DNA from: Parazoarcus communis
Lineage (GTDB): Bacteria > Pseudomonadota > Gammaproteobacteria > Burkholderiales > Rhodocyclaceae
Direction: 5' to 3'
NCBI RefSeq assembly: GCF_003111645.1
Contig: NZ_CP022187.1
Location: 310,001-374,000, forward strand
Length of the DNA stretch: 64,000 bases
The translations under genes and the position numbers were made by a program. This document shows, piece after piece, positions 8,837-18,102 of the stretch (its first letter is position 1; each line of letters opens with the position of its first letter). The notes beneath the pieces were generated by a model. It was not told the origin of the DNA. It did not search any database and saw only the letters and a list, made by a program, of their open reading frames with translations.

Positions 8837-9934
8837 ATGGAGCTCGAAATTCTTCTTCGTCCGCTGGCGGGGCAATCGCGCTGCGGCCAGGACATGATGT
8901 TCTCGCCCGAATTTGACAGTGTTCAGGAGGCGCGTCGTTTCGATGACCCGTCCTTGAACCAGGGCGAGTGGGTGACGGCGCGCAAGGAGGCCGACTGGCC
9001 TGCGGTCGTGTCCTCGTGCACGCAATTGCTCGCTGTGCGCACCAAGGATCTCAGGGTTGCTGTGTGGCTGGTGGAGGGGCTTGCGAAAACCCGGGGCGTC
9101 GCCGGACTTGCCGATGGCTACAGCCTTCTTGCGCAGTTGTGCGAAGTGTACTGGTCCGACATCCATCCGCTGCCGGATGAGGGGGACCAGGCCTTGCGTG
9201 TGGGGAGTCTGGCCTGGTTGCTCGCTCAGTCGGTGCGGATGGTCGCAGAACTGCCGCTGACGGCGTCCGGGCCTGAGGCCTGTACGGGGATCGATCTCGA
9301 ACGTGTCCGTGCAGTGAGCCGTGAGATTGAGCGCACTCCCGCTCAGGCCGAGGCGATCCTGCGCGATGCGCCGCTGACCCCTGCCGCATTCGATGCCGCA
9401 CGAAGCGAAACGCCCGCAGCGTTCTATCGCAGCAGCCGAGATCATGCAGTGCGTGCGCTGGACGGGCTCGATGCACTGCAGCGGGTGATCGACGGCCACC
9501 TGGGCGCGGAGGGGCCGAGCTTCGAGCCCGCCCGGGAGGCGCTGCAGACGCTGATCGCCACCCTGCGCCGGTTTGCACTGGAAGCGGGTGATGGGGAAGC
9601 GGCTGAAACCGGGCAGGCGGAAGCTGGCGGCAACGGGGCTGCGGAGGGGGGGGCGCCGCTGACACCACTGACGCCTGCCTCGTCTGTGGCCGGCGGATCG
9701 CCCATCCGCAACCGGACGCAGGCGCTCGCTCAACTGCGCGAGGTGGCGTCCTTCTTCCGTCATACCGAGCCCCATAGTCCGGTGGCCTATCTCGCGGACA
9801 AGGCCGCGCACTGGGGCGAGATGTCCCTGCTGGAATGGTTGCGGGCGGTTGTCAGTGACGACGGGACCCTGTGTCGGGTCGAGGAACTGCTCGGGGTGAG
9901 AGAGGGTGGCGCGACGACCGACGGCAGAGGCTGA
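8837..9934 (+). CDS. tssA: Type VI secretion protein TssA (ImpA family)
   Basis: A 365-residue cytoplasmic T6SS component that caps and orients the growing tail. The ImpA_N domain is clear: LLRPLAGQSRCGQDM, then the segment from SLNQGEWV through DLRVAVWLVEGLAKTRGVAGLADGYSLL, then YWSDIHPLPDEGD. A Gly/Ala-rich linker (about residues 250–280) leads to a C-terminal helical domain (RTQALAQLREVASFFRHTEPHSP, split here only for display as a conserved TssA C-terminal motif). The frame opens at 8798, but ATG 8837 follows a GGCCGGAAA stretch and fits the family start better. It converges on the OmpA-like gene with no gap. The sheath, tube and baseplate genes are not in the window. Confidence 0.88.
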   Translation: MELEILLRPLAGQSRCGQDMMFSPEFDSVQEARRFDDPSLNQGEWVTARKEADWPAVVSSCTQLLAVRTKDLRVAVWLVEGLAKTRGVAGLADGYSLLAQLCEVYWSDIHPLPDEGDQALRVGSLAWLLAQSVRMVAELPLTASGPEACTGIDLERVRAVSREIERTPAQAEAILRDAPLTPAAFDAARSETPAAFYRSSRDHAVRALDGLDALQRVIDGHLGAEGPSFEPAREALQTLIATLRRFALEAGDGEAAETGQAEAGGNGAAEGGAPLTPLTPASSVAGGSPIRNRTQALAQLREVASFFRHTEPHSPVAYLADKAAHWGEMSLLEWLRAVVSDDGTLCRVEELLGVREGGATTDGRG

Positions 9935-10714
9935 TCAGCGGCCGATCCTGAACTCGATGCGCCGGTTCCGCGCCCGCCCCTCCGGGCTTGCATTGTCCGC
10001 AACCGGCCGGTCCGGGCCTGCGCCCAGCGCGGCGATGCAATCCGCTGCAACACCCTTCATCACAAGGTAATCGCGCACGGCGTTGGCACGCTCCAGACTC
10101 AGGCCGATGTTGGCAAGCCGATTGCCTGCACTGTCGGTATGCCCGACCACCTGAACGAGCGGCGTATCGAGGCTCACGATGCTGGCCGCCATCTCGTCGA
10201 GCAGCAGACGGCCTTGGGCCGTCAGTACAGCCGATCCGCTCTCGAACTCGACGACACGGTCGGCAAGGGTCCGATCGAGCACGGCCTGAGCGTTGGCGCC
10301 CACCTCCAGTGCGTTATTGACGACATAGGCCGGGGTAAGCGAGGCTGCCGTGGTGCTGACGACCTGTTGTCGCAGGGCTTCGTTGGCGACCTTGCCACGC
10401 AGCGTGACGCGTGTGCCGACGACCTGCAGTTCTCCCTGGTGAACATGTTTGAGATCCGGGCCCAGCAAGCGCTGGACGTGAGTGCTCCAGTTGGGTGGGG
10501 GCGTGACCCCGCCCACCTGCAAGCGATCGACGACCCGCTCCGTACCGTAGAGGGTGCGCGCACTTGCCACAATGGCGGCACGCGAGGATTCATCGGGGAC
10601 GGTGCCGCTGAGTATCACCGGTGCGGGCAGTGCTGACTGTGCGAGGCAGGAGAGCGGGTAGGAGAGCGCGAGCGCGAAGCCGATGCCGGCGAGCCGTCTG
10701 GTGATCGTGTTCAT
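9935..10714 (-). CDS. OmpA-family peptidoglycan-binding protein of the T6SS cluster
   Basis: A 259-residue exported protein. It has a signal peptide (residues 1–25, LSYPLSCLAQS), a middle region with two BON-like segments (ILSGTVPDESSRAAIVA; VTLRGKVANEALRQQVV), and a C-terminal OmpA domain with VVGHTDSAGN, LSLERANAVRDYL and NRRIEFRIG that binds peptidoglycan. It has no transmembrane anchor other than the leader, so it is probably periplasmic. Its ATG overlaps the tagF stop, making it the last gene of the M15–tssM–tagF operon. It likely anchors the T6SS to the wall, the job of the TagL/TssL extension in other systems (inference). Confidence 0.8.
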   Translation of the reverse strand: MNTITRRLAGIGFALALSYPLSCLAQSALPAPVILSGTVPDESSRAAIVASARTLYGTERVVDRLQVGGVTPPPNWSTHVQRLLGPDLKHVHQGELQVVGTRVTLRGKVANEALRQQVVSTTAASLTPAYVVNNALEVGANAQAVLDRTLADRVVEFESGSAVLTAQGRLLLDEMAASIVSLDTPLVQVVGHTDSAGNRLANIGLSLERANAVRDYLVMKGVAADCIAALGAGPDRPVADNASPEGRARNRRIEFRIGR

Positions 10715-11697
10715 GATCCGGTAAAGACCTCCTTGAACGTGATCAGCGCGGATTCAAGCGTGATCGCGGGTTGCGCAAGATAGGTGGAGAGCCGGGCGAC
10801 CCCGCGATCCACCGCGAGGTCGGGATGCCGTTCTATCCATTCGGGGTCGTCGAGGACAATCATGTGTTCCTCGAGACTCAGAGGTGAGAGCAGGCTCAGC
10901 AGTGGCCGTGGCGACGCACCGGTAAAGCCGATCAGCATCCGCTCCTGGCCATTGATTCGACCCAGCAGCAGTTGCAGTTCGCACGGCGTGTCGCTCAGCA
11001 CCAAGGTGACGAGGAACAGCCATAGCGCAGCGACGCGGTTGCGCTCGCAAACATTGGCGGGCAATGGGAGGCAAAGCCCTTTTTCGACCTTGAGGGTGTT
11101 GCGACCGAGCAGGGGCCGCATCAGCAGGCCGATGGCAAGAATCTGGCGCCGCACGGATTGTGGCGATGCGTGGGCGCCGAGGCTTGCGGTGAGCTGGCCG
11201 AGGGTGGTGCTGCGCACATAGGTGTCGAGCGGCCGGCGCTTGAGTGCGTGCTCGATGCTGGCGGCGCAATCGAGGGAGGCGAGTTCTCCAAGCGCATCGA
11301 TGGGCGTGGCAGCGTTGCATGCCTGACCAACGACGCGGCGCAGGATGCCCCATAGCGCGGTGAAGCCGACCGGGCCGCAGCGAAAGGGGAGCGGGTCGTT
11401 GCGTTCGACTGCTGCCGCAGCAATGAACGGGAAGCGCCGTCCGGCTGCGTCGCGGCTCGGCTTGAGGTGCCCGACGACGGACAGTCGGCTGTGAGCCCCG
11501 ACAAAGGCAAAGTCCAGCGCCGGGGCGCTGTCGAACAGCAGCTTCCAGCGCGGGTTCTCCGCAAAAGCTTCCATGCAGGCGGAGGTCCAGCGGTCGAGCA
11601 GCCCGATCAACTGCATCTGGTTGCCACCTCTGAGAAAATCGCCGCGCGCGGGCAGTTTGCCGAAATAGCTGACGCCGCAGGCCGGTTCGACGCTCAT
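10711..11697 (-). CDS. tagF: Type VI secretion-associated protein TagF
   Basis: A 328-residue cytoplasmic protein. The N-terminus (GVSYFGKLPARGDFLRGG) is the hallmark of the TagF/ImpM family, followed by LLDRWTSACMEAF and FDSAPALDFAF. TagF proteins repress T6SS assembly post-translationally, for example by binding Fha. Its C-terminal part (about residues 170–328) extends past the minimal family domain. No PppA phosphatase domain is fused. It overlaps tssM and the OmpA-like gene by ATGA junctions at both ends, so it belongs to a coupled operon. Confidence 0.88.
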   Translation of the reverse strand: MSVEPACGVSYFGKLPARGDFLRGGNQMQLIGLLDRWTSACMEAFAENPRWKLLFDSAPALDFAFVGAHSRLSVVGHLKPSRDAAGRRFPFIAAAAVERNDPLPFRCGPVGFTALWGILRRVVGQACNAATPIDALGELASLDCAASIEHALKRRPLDTYVRSTTLGQLTASLGAHASPQSVRRQILAIGLLMRPLLGRNTLKVEKGLCLPLPANVCERNRVAALWLFLVTLVLSDTPCELQLLLGRINGQERMLIGFTGASPRPLLSLLSPLSLEEHMIVLDDPEWIERHPDLAVDRGVARLSTYLAQPAITLESALITFKEVFTGS

Positions 11698-14600
11698 TTC
11701 AGGACCACCCGTGCAACGGCGGCGCGGTCTGTGGAGGGAGACTCAGGCGCTGCCACCGGATCGAGGCCGGCAACACGTTGCGGCAAGTGTTCGCCCAGCC
11801 CTTCCCGCGGCGTCGCGCCATTACCGGCCTGTGCCTGAGCACTGCTGATGATGCGCAAACCAACGCTGAGCTGCAGTTCGTCTGCGCCCCATGACAGCGT
11901 GAACGAGCCGTCGGGCTTGCGAATCCGTTGTGCGGAGTTGATCAGCTTTTCGAGACCGAAGCGGCCGGCAAAGGCTGCGACTTCGACCGTGCTGCCGTCG
12001 AAACGCGTGAGCACGATGCGCGCGCCCGGGTTGGCGTCGGGGTTGGGCCAGATGAAGGTCGCCCACTGCGCAGCGCCGTTGCGGTACTGCAGGCGCTGCC
12101 CGTCGATCTCGATCAGGTATCCGGTCGTGCCGGACACGGGGTGCGGCATCAGCATGAAGGTGGTTTGCGGGGCGTTGTTGGTGGAAGAGGCTGCAGCACC
12201 TTCAAGCGCGCCGACCCAGCGCGGAAAGCCTGCGACCAGGTCGGGCTGCAGGCGAATGCCGAGATCCCCCCATGTGCGTGGTGCAATCGTGTTGCCCCTG
12301 CGCACCACGAGCGCAGCCATCGCGCCGTCGAAGTAGTGCGCAATCGCCCCCTCGGGGCCGAATATCTGCGCAATCTCCGCCGGTGTGGCCTCGATATCGG
12401 CTTCAGCGGAGAACGGGTACTTGAGCGCGAGGCGGCGGGTGAATGGCTCATGGACCTGCGCCAGCCAGATGCGGTTGAGCTCGTCTTCCGCAGGCCTGGC
12501 ACTGGCGTCAAAGGTCTGCAGCAGCGGGCGGATCAGCAACGGCCGAAGCACCGCGCGCTGGGCATCTTCCATGCCTGCGAGCATCTGCTCATCCACGAAG
12601 CGCAGCGTGGCGGCGAGTTCCGAGTCTCCGTCATCGAGGGTGTCGCGAATGAGTTTGATCGAACCCGGTCCGGGGTCGCCCTGATTGGCGATCTGGTTCA
12701 GCCTCGAGCGAAGCTGTGACAGTTGCAGCAGATAGCGCTCAAGCAGGCTTCCGCCGTCATCGCGCGGGGCCTGCAGCCTGTCGACGCCGGCAAACGCCTC
12801 TCCGAGCTCACCTCGCGATAGCGGCATGCCCGCAGGCGGGGCCAGCGCATCGATCGCGTCGCTGGCGACGGGTGTGCGCAGAATCGTGCGTCTGAACCAC
12901 TCGCCGAGCCCGCGGGCTGCCTGCGTCTGACCCTGACCCTGACCCGCTCCGGCAGCGGGTGGGTTGTCCCATGCGGTCTGAGCGTGGACTGTGCGCATCA
13001 GCTGTCCGATTGGCGAGCGCTGGGGATCGCCAAGGCGGTCCATTGCCGCAACGGCCATGGGAAAGCTGTCGAAACTGCTGATGCTGACGCCTTGCAGCAA
13101 TTGCGCCCACGCCGCCGCATACTCCTGCTTGTACATCGTGGTGAGGGTGTTGCGGATCTGTGCGGGGCTGCCCTGGAGGGTAAGGTCGTCATGGCGGGCG
13201 CTCTGCAATACCCAGTCCGTGCTTTGCAACTCGCCTGTCGCTGCATCGTCAATGGCCTGTCTGACGTATGCCTTCCACGCATCATGCGTGAATGCACCCG
13301 ACACGACGTGGCTGCCGGTGAGCAGACTGTCTTTGCCCGCCCCGGTCAGGCCGGCGATGCTGACCGCCGGAAAGCGAGTCGACGCGCGCGTCCTGATGTC
13401 CGCATAGATGCGTTCGGTCGCTGGCAGCCCGCGGACGACCTTGCGCAGTCGTTCGCGCACCTGATCAGCCAGCGCCAGATTGTTTTCGATCAGCGGCCAT
13501 TCGGGTTTGCCGGTGTGGGCGAGATGAAACGAAAGGATCTTCCCCGCCCTGCGGATCATCTCTTCACGCCCCATTGTCCCGCGGTTTGCCTCCAGCCATT
13601 CGCGCCAGATCCGGGTCAGATGGTCCGAGAGATGACCTGCGTCGAGGTGCGCCCGGTCTGCGAGCATGAGATAGGTCTTCAGTGCCTTGTAGGCGTCTTC
13701 GACGCTGGACGGACTTGCGCTCACATATGGACCTCCGCCGCGGGGCGCGGGACTTGCTGCGGGATCGTGCGCGACCTGTCCCGGCTCGCCCTGGAAGGTG
13801 CTGACCTCGGTGAGGAAGGCTTCAAGCTGCTCGCGCACCGGTGTCAGCAGGATGCTGCGAATGCCGGCGTGATACTCGTCGAAAAGTTTGGCCTTCAGTG
13901 CCTCGCCCTGATAGAGACCCAGCCCAAGTGAAAGCGGGCGGTCGTGGTCGAAGTCCTCAAGCTGGGCGATGCGGTCCTGGATGAGCTCGAGCGCGGCCAG
14001 GCGGGATTGCAGGCCGGTATTGTCAGCCTGCATGGCTGCGGCGCTTTCGAGATCGGCGGTGACACCAGCGACCAGACTGCGGTTGTTCGAGTACGACCAG
14101 CTCCAGCCGCCAAACATCACGCCGAGCGCTGCGATGGCCCCGATGATCGCGACCTGACGCATCCGGGCTTGCCGCGTTACCGAATACTGGCGTACGAGCT
14201 GTCTGTCGGCGAAGATCACCTGCGAGAACAGGTCGCGGAGAAAGAATCCGTTGCGCGATCCGACGCGTTCGGGCAGCGGGCCTTCGCCCTTGAGTGAAAA
14301 GCGTGTTTCGATCTTGCGATCGGAAAGGCTCTGCGCCTCGCCGTTTTGCAGGGCGGAGGTGAAATAGAAACCGCGGAATACCGGCTCGAACTGATAGGGG
14401 TTGTCCTCGAACAGTGTCGCGATGAACACCCTCAGTGCAGGCTTCACCGCGGCAAATTCCAGCGGGAAGGCGAGCATGCCCGGTGGCATGCGCTCACCCT
14501 GGGCGCGCGCCATCTGGGCCACGCCGAGTTCGCGAAGCCCTTCGTGAAGGATGTCGAAGTGGCGGTCGAAGAGGTCGATGGCGCTGTCGCGCCCCGTCCT

Positions 14601-15464
14601 GTTGCAGGGCAGGGTGGCGCCCCACACCCTGTCGCGTTCGTTCCAGTCCAGATCCTGAAAGAAGTCGTTGAAGCCTGCGATCAGGTCCGCCTTGGAGAAC
14701 ATGACGTAGGCCGGCGCAAAAACCTGCAGACGCTCGGTAAGCTCCTGTACCCGCTGCCTCAGGCTGCGGGCAAGGGAAATGGCGAACTCGGGCGGGTTCG
14801 AGCTGAGTTCGGCAATGCTTGCGGTGATGATGATGCCGTTGATCGGCGCAAGCGGGCGATGCTTCCTGAGCTGCGAAAGGAAGTACAGCCATTCCTGCCT
14901 GTCGTCCTCGTAGACCGAGTAGCGCCCTGCGGTGTCGAGCAGGATGCCCTCTGTGGTGAAGAACCAGTCGCAGTTGCGGGTGCCGCCGATGCCCTTGACC
15001 ACGCTGCCGGTACCGTCCTCGAACGGAAACTGAAGCCCGGAGTTGATGATGGCCGAGCTCTTTCCGGCAGCGGGATTCCCGATCGTGACGTACCACGGAA
15101 GCTCATACAGCGCCGAGCGACCCGACGCGCGACCCAGTTTCGAGCGCTTGATGGTGGTCACGGCCTCCTGCATGCGCTGGCGCAGGGTTTCCTGCTCGAG
15201 CCGGGCCGCTGCAGTCGTACCGGCCTGCCTCTCGACCGGCTGATCGAGCATCTCGTGCAAGGCGTCAGCGTGCTGGCGTGCCTTTCGCCTGTGCAGGAAC
15301 GTGGCCAGAACCCAGGCTGAGACGAGCAAGATGCCCGCTGCAATCGCCCAGGATGCAGGAATTCCGAACATGTTGGTGGCGAAGACGAGGAAAGCGGCCA
15401 GGGCGACAAACCCGAGCAGGGTGAGAAATCGTGCGTCTGTGAGGGGGGCGCGCAATCGGGACAT
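11694..15464 (-). CDS. tssM: Type VI secretion inner-membrane protein TssM (IcmF/VasK family)
   Basis: A 1256-residue member of the T6SS membrane complex. Two N-terminal membrane segments (FLTLLGFVALAAFLVF and WAIAAGILLVSAWVLATF) precede a cytoplasmic GTPase-like domain with Walker A IGNPAAGKSSAI near residue 130. A third membrane segment (VAIIGAIAALGVMFGGW) leads to a long periplasmic part that ends in the IcmF C-terminal domain. The length is typical. The start at 15464 is chosen because it begins just before the first membrane helix; the longer frame to 15656 overlaps the upstream gene. It lies four bases downstream of the M15 peptidase stop and overlaps tagF. Confidence 0.93.
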   Translation of the reverse strand: MSRLRAPLTDARFLTLLGFVALAAFLVFATNMFGIPASWAIAAGILLVSAWVLATFLHRRKARQHADALHEMLDQPVERQAGTTAAARLEQETLRQRMQEAVTTIKRSKLGRASGRSALYELPWYVTIGNPAAGKSSAIINSGLQFPFEDGTGSVVKGIGGTRNCDWFFTTEGILLDTAGRYSVYEDDRQEWLYFLSQLRKHRPLAPINGIIITASIAELSSNPPEFAISLARSLRQRVQELTERLQVFAPAYVMFSKADLIAGFNDFFQDLDWNERDRVWGATLPCNRTGRDSAIDLFDRHFDILHEGLRELGVAQMARAQGERMPPGMLAFPLEFAAVKPALRVFIATLFEDNPYQFEPVFRGFYFTSALQNGEAQSLSDRKIETRFSLKGEGPLPERVGSRNGFFLRDLFSQVIFADRQLVRQYSVTRQARMRQVAIIGAIAALGVMFGGWSWSYSNNRSLVAGVTADLESAAAMQADNTGLQSRLAALELIQDRIAQLEDFDHDRPLSLGLGLYQGEALKAKLFDEYHAGIRSILLTPVREQLEAFLTEVSTFQGEPGQVAHDPAASPAPRGGGPYVSASPSSVEDAYKALKTYLMLADRAHLDAGHLSDHLTRIWREWLEANRGTMGREEMIRRAGKILSFHLAHTGKPEWPLIENNLALADQVRERLRKVVRGLPATERIYADIRTRASTRFPAVSIAGLTGAGKDSLLTGSHVVSGAFTHDAWKAYVRQAIDDAATGELQSTDWVLQSARHDDLTLQGSPAQIRNTLTTMYKQEYAAAWAQLLQGVSISSFDSFPMAVAAMDRLGDPQRSPIGQLMRTVHAQTAWDNPPAAGAGQGQGQTQAARGLGEWFRRTILRTPVASDAIDALAPPAGMPLSRGELGEAFAGVDRLQAPRDDGGSLLERYLLQLSQLRSRLNQIANQGDPGPGSIKLIRDTLDDGDSELAATLRFVDEQMLAGMEDAQRAVLRPLLIRPLLQTFDASARPAEDELNRIWLAQVHEPFTRRLALKYPFSAEADIEATPAEIAQIFGPEGAIAHYFDGAMAALVVRRGNTIAPRTWGDLGIRLQPDLVAGFPRWVGALEGAAASSTNNAPQTTFMLMPHPVSGTTGYLIEIDGQRLQYRNGAAQWATFIWPNPDANPGARIVLTRFDGSTVEVAAFAGRFGLEKLINSAQRIRKPDGSFTLSWGADELQLSVGLRIISSAQAQAGNGATPREGLGEHLPQRVAGLDPVAAPESPSTDRAAVARVVLK

Positions 15465-15468
15465 GGAT

Positions 15469-16341
15469 TCAGCTTTGGTCGTCCGTGGGGAGGTGAAGGG
15501 TGTTGCCGGCGGTGCGCGGCCTGCGGTCGTGCGCGGACGGATGGCGTAATTCGACATGGCCGAAGTCCTGCAGGGTCCAGCGCCCGCCCCAGGTGAGTCC
15601 GAGTTCCTCCGCGATGCGACCCAAGCGTTCGTAGGCCTGCATTGCCCATGGGTCACGCTCGGATATCACGAGGCGGCCTTCGCGCAGAAATGCGCAGTCG
15701 GCAGCCAGTCCGTACTGGTGGTAGCTCTGGTGTGCCGATGCCCGGGTGACACTGTCGCCGAGGGCTGCCAGCTGATTCTGTCGGGCGGGGCTCCGGTAGC
15801 CTTCGATCAGCACCGTTTCGTAGCCATGCCGGTCGCGCATGAGCGTGAATGCGGCGAGCAGGCGCTGGCGAAACTCGGTGTCGAGGCGCATCCAGTCGCG
15901 GTTCGCGTCCGGGGTGGCCGGCCGCAGGTGCTCGACCTCGCGGGTCGCGAAGATGTCGGGCGGCAATGGCGGGGGTGGAGAGAGTTGCTCACCTTCGAGA
16001 AGCGCTGCAATTCGGCTTCCGGATGTCGGGCCTCCGACCTGTTCAGGGTGCGGAAACGGCGCAATGAAGTGCGGGATGAGGAGGGCGGGGGCACTCATCA
16101 GCACGAGTGCTGCGAGCGTGAAAGTCATGCGGCGTCGGATCAGCCTGCCCGCTGCGAGGAATCCTTCGGTGGCGAATCGCCATGCGTCCCGGGCCTTCGC
16201 GCACCCGATCTGCCATGGTCCGCTCATTCCTCGCATCAGTGGCGGCACCCAGCCGAACAGCGCGCGTCGAAGCGAGGCGAATCCAAGCAGGCTGACTGCA
16301 GCGGCAATGCTCAGGAAACAGGCGGACAGGACCAGGGTCAT
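15469..16341 (-). CDS. M15-family (VanY-type) peptidoglycan peptidase, TagX-like, at head of tssM operon
   Basis: A 290-residue protein with two membrane segments (residues about 1–25 and 70–95), so the catalytic domain probably faces the periplasm. The C-terminal half carries the M15 zinc motif SYHQYGLAAD (SxHxxGxAxD) and the distal ligand in DFGHVEL, plus VLIEGYRSPARQNQLA. All catalytic residues appear intact. In Acinetobacter, the T6SS-linked M15_3 protein TagX is a peptidoglycan endopeptidase that opens the wall for the apparatus; the position next to tssM suggests the same job here (inference). It is the first gene of the M15–tssM–tagF–OmpA operon. Confidence 0.82.
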   Translation of the reverse strand: MTLVLSACFLSIAAAVSLLGFASLRRALFGWVPPLMRGMSGPWQIGCAKARDAWRFATEGFLAAGRLIRRRMTFTLAALVLMSAPALLIPHFIAPFPHPEQVGGPTSGSRIAALLEGEQLSPPPPLPPDIFATREVEHLRPATPDANRDWMRLDTEFRQRLLAAFTLMRDRHGYETVLIEGYRSPARQNQLAALGDSVTRASAHQSYHQYGLAADCAFLREGRLVISERDPWAMQAYERLGRIAEELGLTWGGRWTLQDFGHVELRHPSAHDRRPRTAGNTLHLPTDDQS

Positions 16342-16470
16342 TGCGTGTTTGGCGGCTGGTTGCGCCAGAACGACTGGCGCGAGGGCTAGGGAAAAAATCT
16401 TCTGCTGCGATGGGTGGAACCGGATTTTAAGACATTAGAATGTGCAAATGGCATACTCGGGTGCAAAAAA

Positions 16471-17157
16471 ATGACAAAGAAATGGATCGGGGGTGGCGAA
16501 TCCGGCCCGGCACTGGTCGCGAGCGGCACGAGGGCATCGAGCGCCGCCCCTTTCAGCATTCTCGACGGCCTGTCGCCGCCTCCCCGGGTGTCCGCTTGCG
16601 AGGCGCGCTGGCGTGTGTTGCCGGGCGCCGCACGGGGCCTGTTGGCGCTCGTACTTCTGGCGCTCGCCTTCTGGCTGGGGATGATCTACGTGGTGAGCGG
16701 GGATGAGGGGACGCGACTACCCGATGAGGGCGCAGCCGCTGCGGATCGCGTGGTGAGCGCTGTGGCGGGGGATGATTGCCGGACTACAGTGCCCGCAGGC
16801 GCTGCGCGAATCGCGGGTGCGACGGCCGCATGCGCCCCGGCGGCGACCTGCGATCCGCAAAGCCCTGTCGTCGATGGCGGTGTGGCCACGATCCGCGCCT
16901 TGCCAGTAACGCCAGCAGTCGACGACACGCGGCTGCCGGGGGCTTCCGCGGTCAGCGGATTGAAGGCCGCTGCAGCGACAGAAAACGGATCAGCGGCGAA
17001 ACGGGCGCGGCAGGGCGCCGAACAGAAGCGGAGTGCAGGGAAAAAGGCGGAAAAAAAGACGGACAAAAAGGCAGTGGCCGGTGCCCGAGCAAGCCGGCGC
17101 GATCACGATGTCGACATCATTGTCGCGATCGTTGAGGCGACAAGGCCGGCGCGGTGA
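16471..17157 (+). CDS. Unknown single-pass membrane protein next to T6SS genes
   Basis: A 228-residue protein not recognised from any family. It has an N-terminal cytoplasmic stretch of about 65 residues, one strong hydrophobic helix (GLLALVLLALAFWLGMIYVV), a long Ala/Pro/Gly-rich probably periplasmic segment with three cysteines, and a Lys/Ala-rich region near the C-terminus (KRARQGAEQKRSAGKKAEKK). The ATG at 16471 is preferred over the frame's opening at 16414. It is divergent from the M15–tssM operon and converges on a rhodanese gene, so a T6SS link is only suggested by position. Confidence 0.6.
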   Translation: MTKKWIGGGESGPALVASGTRASSAAPFSILDGLSPPPRVSACEARWRVLPGAARGLLALVLLALAFWLGMIYVVSGDEGTRLPDEGAAAADRVVSAVAGDDCRTTVPAGAARIAGATAACAPAATCDPQSPVVDGGVATIRALPVTPAVDDTRLPGASAVSGLKAAAATENGSAAKRARQGAEQKRSAGKKAEKKTDKKAVAGARASRRDHDVDIIVAIVEATRPAR

Positions 17158-17192
17158 ATGCAAGTTCCGGCGCTACGGCCTTGTCCCGAATG

Positions 17193-17220
17193 CACCAGAT
17201 GCGCGGCTGCGCATCTGGTG
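17193..17220. terminator. Perfect 12-bp hairpin between convergent genes
   Basis: CACCAGATGCGC and its exact complement are separated by a four-base loop. It lies between the stop of the unknown membrane protein and the stop of the convergent rhodanese gene, the usual place for a bidirectional terminator. No long T-run follows on either strand. Confidence 0.5.
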
Positions 17221-17236
17221 TGGCAACCCGTCCGTC

Positions 17237-17617
17237 TTACTCGAAGCTCGGCAGTTCCGGCTTTGCGACAGGCTTTCCTGCCGCCGCCCAGGCATCGAAT
17301 CCGCCTGCGATCGATTTCACGTCAAGATAGCCCATGTCCGCAAGCGCACACGCAGCGAGCGCGGCGCGGCCGCTGGTCTTGCAGTAAACGACAATTCTGA
17401 GGTCGCGGGACGCGAGCTCGGGCATGTTGCTGAGCTTGAATTCGAGCATGCCGCGAGAGATGTGAACCGCGCCCGGGATGTGGCCGGATGCGTATTCCTC
17501 AGTCTCACGGACGTCGATCAGAATGTCCGCGTCCCGAATCGCCTGATCGGCCTTCTCAAGCGGGGTTTCCTGAACTCTGGCCTTGGCTGCGGTGACGAGG
17601 TCGTGCGCGGTTTTCAT
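17237..17617 (-). CDS. Single-domain rhodanese (sulfurtransferase)
   Basis: A 126-residue cytoplasmic protein with one rhodanese domain. It shows ILIDVRETEEYASGHIPGAVHI and the active-site loop with Cys79 (VVYCKTSGRAALAA), then GGFDAWAAAGKPV. It should move sulfane sulfur (thiosulfate, persulfide or polysulfide) through a Cys79 persulfide. The extra 25 N-terminal residues form a helix typical of short bacterial rhodaneses. It lies 94 bp downstream of a 111-residue membrane protein on the same strand, whose upstream region holds an element shared with the sulfide oxidation operon at 37.6–39.9 kb. Confidence 0.9.
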   Translation of the reverse strand: MKTAHDLVTAAKARVQETPLEKADQAIRDADILIDVRETEEYASGHIPGAVHISRGMLEFKLSNMPELASRDLRIVVYCKTSGRAALAACALADMGYLDVKSIAGGFDAWAAAGKPVAKPELPSFE

Positions 17618-17711
17618 GGTGATTTATTCCGGTATTTGGGGGATGTCGCAGGGTTGCGTGCCTGCCAGACGCGAGGGCTGGCGGGCGCGGGGCGTCTGGT
17701 CAGGCATGTGT

Positions 17712-18047
17712 TCAGAGGGGCGCATTCTTGTCCGGCAGGGTGTAGCCGTCGGCAATGTAGCCTGGGCCCTTCATGACGAAAACAATGAAACAGAAGATGG
17801 CGACGGTCAGCACGACGGTCCAGTGCAGCACGACAGCGGCGATCACCCAGATGTCGATCATCTGTAATGCACGGAGCGTGTCGTCGGTCTTGTCGCCCCA
17901 CCAGGCCAGACGTGCGAGGAGTGAAACGCTCACGCATGCGGCAGTGCCGGCGAGTGCAATCATTGGCAGTTTGCGCAAGACCTTGCGCTCCTGACCTGCA
18001 GGCTCGGTGCGCGATCCGGGCAGGCGCTTCCAGTTTTTGGTCGTCAT
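17712..18047 (-). CDS. Small membrane protein of unknown function, upstream of rhodanese
   Basis: A 111-residue protein not recognised. It has a basic N-terminus (KNWKRLPGSRTEPAGQERKVLRK), one hydrophobic helix (LPMIALAGTAACVSVSLLA) and a second, longer one (VIAAVVLHWTVVLTVAIFCFIVFV). It ends in a Gly/Pro-rich tail (KGPGYIADGYTLPDKNAPL). This suggests two membrane passes with both ends in the cytoplasm. An AGGACAG sequence precedes the ATG. The gene probably forms an operon with the downstream rhodanese; a role in sulfur handling is inferred only from that. Confidence 0.65.
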   Translation of the reverse strand: MTTKNWKRLPGSRTEPAGQERKVLRKLPMIALAGTAACVSVSLLARLAWWGDKTDDTLRALQMIDIWVIAAVVLHWTVVLTVAIFCFIVFVMKGPGYIADGYTLPDKNAPL

Positions 18048-18102
18048 GGTCTGTCCTGTTCAAGTGCGGACGTTTCAAACGCGGCGCGTTTCAGCCTTTC
18101 GG

